DNA of 8,556 nt, taken from Verrucomicrobiota bacterium (GTDB lineage Bacteria; Verrucomicrobiota; Verrucomicrobiia; Limisphaerales; UBA1100). The stretch lies in the NCBI GenBank assembly GCA_015660155.1, contig DQLO01000082.1, forward strand, positions 1-8,556. Direction: 5' to 3'. The translations under genes and the position numbers were made by a program. Numbering within the stretch: position 1 is the first letter of the stretch; each line of letters starts with the position of its first letter. The notes below the pieces were generated by a model. The model saw nothing but the letters and a program-made list of their open reading frames with translations, ran no database searches and was not told the DNA's origin. Shown here piece by piece: positions 7,501 to 8,556 of the stretch.

Positions 7501-7649
7501 TCGCGCGCACCACTTCGCCGGATCCGATCACCTTTATCAATCCGGACAATCCCAACGCCAATCTCGGCGGCGCGGGTGGGGTTCCCGGTGGCGGCGCGCC
7601 CGGCGGCATCAACAACAAATTGCTCAATCGCTCCAACTATCGCCGCTAA
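4590..7649 (+). CDS. pilQ: Outer-membrane secretin of a type IV pilus / type II secretion-like system (Amuc_1098-like)
   Basis: This 1019-residue protein would form the multimeric outer-membrane channel through which the pilus or substrate passes. A Sec signal peptide covers residues 1-25, with cleavage likely after VRA. Next comes a helical region with a TPR-like stretch at about 230-275 (GRFHYEMRDLDNAKLNFDRV), then two STN/N-type modules (about 350-390, MALNEVVNLITQ; about 457-500, APLTNVSLSQLLNIITK). A further N-domain is split by a poly-Gly insert (about 577-594) and ends NPSNGQLLVRAQLANLEQIE. The secretin core runs from about 740 and includes ELLSAPRILAISGRQANISV, a poly-Gly loop (807-821) and the C-terminal signature VPFLGDLPFLGRLW near 921, followed by NMVIYVKPTIID. 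The tail is Gly/Pro/Asn-rich. No AMIN domain and no lipobox are visible. Secretin membership is very secure; the symbol pilQ rests on the PilM/N/O-like genes next to it, and GspD-type use is not excluded. Confidence 0.93.
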   Translation: MKQVGICFRVVLSIGFVAVSVNVRAQAVPPPDMPSQDAIQRLLDEERRLRGQGLDNPITQEAIANAQQVDRALADIGRKAQSDLLAVSQLAQQASQAARNVDAISKYRMAIILENDFKVYATAQLKNLLRADHPVYVKALNTLELPMRDIRAGYLKVTQVMVEAAWQRNEFDDARGFIMDTLGWLPGNADLQALLRESEKLNAAFVKHEPSPDASSMREALANRDLEINRLLKDGRFHYEMRDLDNAKLNFDRVLLLDGRNDVASNFLRMINKFKNDAAKDSRDRNFSAMVQEVNEKWVEAPHQRTLPVPNPTWINQTGGSANQPGGPGANNVIMKKLQSIRVPSVPPLAGMALNEVVNLITQMAAENDTISLDQKDKGINIWIRTDLPEYAKIAGNFPFQGSPNINPANGLPMRRPVMKHAGGSMADGTDSGVLAPGGRMNAGLPSVPTIGGGRLDPTRITVQGLTAPLTNVSLSQLLNIITKSCDQPIDWKVSEGTVMLSYRPADADFVTKLFQVKPNAFFTELIKVKPTVRQITPLPKSPLGEGFDSTIRSKNTQSNGGGNLYINRQTGQPINGGGGWAGGGGAGGGVGGVNQAASAAVQAYLANFGITNAQVVFNPSNGQLLVRAQLANLEQIEQVIEILNTSPEQLVIEAKFAEIEFNEGESLGFDWYLGNFTMQNGKYITGAGPQPTFIGKPTASNPSGFFPYPGTLQGNTFVPSQYSIQPSANEGRLTSGFKGYGNALWSFTGLMTDPQFRVVLNAIDQQDGAELLSAPRILAISGRQANISVQDNRSIVTGVQPTFTPGAGGGFGGGGGGGGGTVTPIVTQQQMGPSLTVLPYVNADGYTIEMSIAPSITEFLGYEESTFEASVFAGNNVVTTTVPLPRIRTRDINVQCVVWDQTVLALGGLIAETVQTTKDKVPFLGDLPFLGRLWRGEGRSSKKKNMVIYVKPTIIDPAGNPKNRPGQLPFARTTSPDPITFINPDNPNANLGGAGGVPGGGAPGGINNKLLNRSNYRR
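6318..6371 (+). repeat. Poly-glycine coding tract 1 in the secretin gene
   Basis: This GC-rich low-complexity run encodes 18 residues made almost wholly of Gly, with single Trp, Ala and Val breaks (about 577-594). It separates the first strand of an N-domain (KLFQVKPNAFF) from the rest (VQAYLANFGITNAQVVFNPS). It is probably a flexible loop. Confidence 0.75.
7008..7052 (+). repeat. Poly-glycine coding tract 2 in the secretin gene
   Basis: Fifteen residues (807-821), all Gly except one Ala and one Phe, lie between NRSIVTGVQPTF and QQQMGPSLTVLPYV. In secretins this spot connects early strands of the beta-barrel core, so the tract is a loop of the channel itself. Whether it faces the gate or the outside cannot be read from sequence alone. 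Confidence 0.75.
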
Positions 7650-7653
7650 AATC

Positions 7654-8535
7654 ATGGGGGCCGATCGCCTGCTCATTGTCGACGGGCATCATTACGCCTA
7701 CCGATCATTCTACGCCATCCGCGCGATGAACGCGCCGGATGGTTTTCCCACCAACGCGCTCTACGGATTTATCAATTCCCTGCGCCGCATGCGCGCGCGT
7801 GTGGCACCCACCCACATCGCGGTGATTTGGGATGGCGGCCTCGATGAGGACCGCACTGAAGCGCTGCCCAATTACAAAGCCGAGCGCGATCCCATGCCGG
7901 ACGATTTGGAGCTGCAGCTCGATGCGCTCGATGAATGGCTCGGGGCTGCCGGGGTGCACTCGTGGTGTCACGAGGGGGTGGAGGCCGATGACGTCATCGG
8001 CACTCTCACGCGCCAAGCCGAGGTCGCCGGGTTGCCGGTGGTGATTGCCAGCTCGGACAAAGATTTTTTCCAGCTCATCAATCCCAACGTGCACCTGCTC
8101 AACCCCAACGACAAAACCGACACTCTTTGGCAAGCTGAACAAGTGCGCGCGAAAACCGGTGTGGAGCCCGCGCAAATTATCGATTGGCTCAGCCTCGTGG
8201 GCGACTCGGTGGACGGCATCCCCGGCGTGCGCGGCGTGGGCCCCAAGACGGCCACCAAGTTGTTGCTCGAATATAAAACAGTCGAAAATTTATATTCAAA
8301 TCTGGACGCCGTGAAACCCGACGGGTTGCAGGGACGGCTGCGCGAAGCGAAGGCGGAGGTGCTGCGCAATCAGAAACTGGTCGTGCTCAAGGACATTCCA
8401 GAATGGAAAATTAATCTTGAGGAACTCCGCCCCGGCGCGGGCGATTACGCCACGTTGCACGCTCAATATACCCGCTGGAATTTTCGTTCGCTGCTTAATG
8501 AATTGGAATCGGGCCGACAAGGCGAATTATTGTGA
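7654..8535 (+). CDS. Stand-alone 5'-3' exonuclease (PolA N-terminal / FEN-like nuclease)
   Basis: This 293-residue protein of the bacterial 5' nuclease family would cut 5' flaps and RNA primers during lagging-strand maturation and repair. Metal-binding acids are all present: D10 (LLIVDGHHYAYR), D60 (VIWDGG), E110/D112/D113 (GVEADDVIGTL), D135/D137 (SSDKDFFQLI) and D184/D187 (GDSVDGIPGVRGVGPKTA). The last run also carries the helix-hairpin-helix motif that binds DNA. Basic residues R67, K75 and R78 sit in the DRTEALPNYKAER arch region. The protein ends after FRSLLNELE, where PolA would continue into its proofreading-like domain, so no polymerase part is present. The open frame extends upstream to 7456, but those 66 codons lie inside the secretin gene and look like out-of-frame secretin sequence. 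The first residues matching the family follow the ATG at 7654, 4 nt after the secretin stop. No Shine-Dalgarno sequence is visible, so coupled reinitiation is likely. Confidence 0.9.
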   Translation: MGADRLLIVDGHHYAYRSFYAIRAMNAPDGFPTNALYGFINSLRRMRARVAPTHIAVIWDGGLDEDRTEALPNYKAERDPMPDDLELQLDALDEWLGAAGVHSWCHEGVEADDVIGTLTRQAEVAGLPVVIASSDKDFFQLINPNVHLLNPNDKTDTLWQAEQVRAKTGVEPAQIIDWLSLVGDSVDGIPGVRGVGPKTATKLLLEYKTVENLYSNLDAVKPDGLQGRLREAKAEVLRNQKLVVLKDIPEWKINLEELRPGAGDYATLHAQYTRWNFRSLLNELESGRQGELL

Positions 8536-8550
8536 CCCACCACCGGTGGG
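8536..8550 (+). terminator. GC-rich hairpin after the exonuclease gene, possible terminator (cut by window end)
   Basis: CCCACC (8536-8541) pairs perfectly with GGTGGG (8545-8550) around the loop ACC, starting one base after the TGA stop. Position and GC content suit an intrinsic terminator, but the window ends six bases later, so no T-tract can be confirmed. Alternative pairing with the GGTGG at 8551-8555 is possible. Confidence 0.35.
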
Positions 8551-8556
8551 GGTGGC

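Noticed and set aside
7456..7653. Upstream extension of the exonuclease frame
   Set aside because: The 66 residues are Arg/Pro/Ala-rich, typical of an out-of-frame reading of the secretin, and the family's conserved N-terminus begins just after the ATG at 7654.
6726..7676. Long antisense open frame of 316 codons opposite the secretin C-terminal half
   Set aside because: It lies wholly opposite well-conserved secretin core sequence, its translation shows no recognisable domain, and long antisense frames are expected in GC-rich genes with biased third positions.
1..8556. CRISPR array, tRNA, rRNA, insertion sequence or attachment site
   Set aside because: No spaced direct repeats, cloverleaf-like sequence, transposase motifs or terminal inverted repeats were seen; the only repeats are in-frame Gly-rich coding tracts.

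Overview
The window is a run of five genes on the + strand. Four of them encode the inner-membrane/outer-membrane core of a type IV pilus-like (or type II secretion-like) machine, and the fifth is a stand-alone 5'-3' exonuclease. Gene order and protein architecture match what I remember of the Akkermansia muciniphila Amuc_1101-1100-1099-1098 locus: PilM, the pili-associated protein Amuc_1100, Amuc_1099 and a secretin. Together with the GC-rich composition and the tails rich in Thr-Asn-Ala-Pro and Pro, this points to a member of the Verrucomicrobiota, perhaps a Pedosphaera/Limisphaerales-type lineage. The phylum is an inference from recalled families; the finer placement is a guess.

Layout: 1-15 is a leader with a strong Shine-Dalgarno sequence. 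16-1977 is a PilM actin-like ATPase fused to a PilN-like membrane domain. 1981-3240 is a PilO-like/Amuc_1100-like bitopic protein. 3247-4461 is an Amuc_1099-like bitopic protein with a small beta-rich C-terminal module that may play the PilP role. 4462-4589 is the only real intergenic gap, with a weak promoter-like sequence and a hairpin. 4590-7649 is a 1019-residue secretin with a signal peptide. 7654-8535 is the 5'-3' exonuclease (293 aa). The last 21 bases begin a GC-rich hairpin.

How they fit together: cytoplasmic PilM, here covalently joined to its usual partner PilN, would pair through the membrane with the PilO-like protein. The Amuc_1099-like protein would bridge to the secretin, which forms the outer-membrane gate. 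No pilin, assembly or retraction ATPase (PilB/PilT) or platform protein (PilC) lies in the window, so only the alignment subcomplex and gate are seen. The first three genes are separated by 3 and 6 nt and are almost certainly one operon. The exonuclease starts 4 nt after the secretin stop and is probably co-transcribed, without an obvious functional link.

The most unusual features are the PilM-PilN fusion, Gly/Met/Glu-rich tandem repeats placed inside or beside the periplasmic domains of two consecutive proteins, several poly-Gly inserts in the secretin, and the replacement of the PilQ AMIN region by a helical, TPR-like N-terminus.
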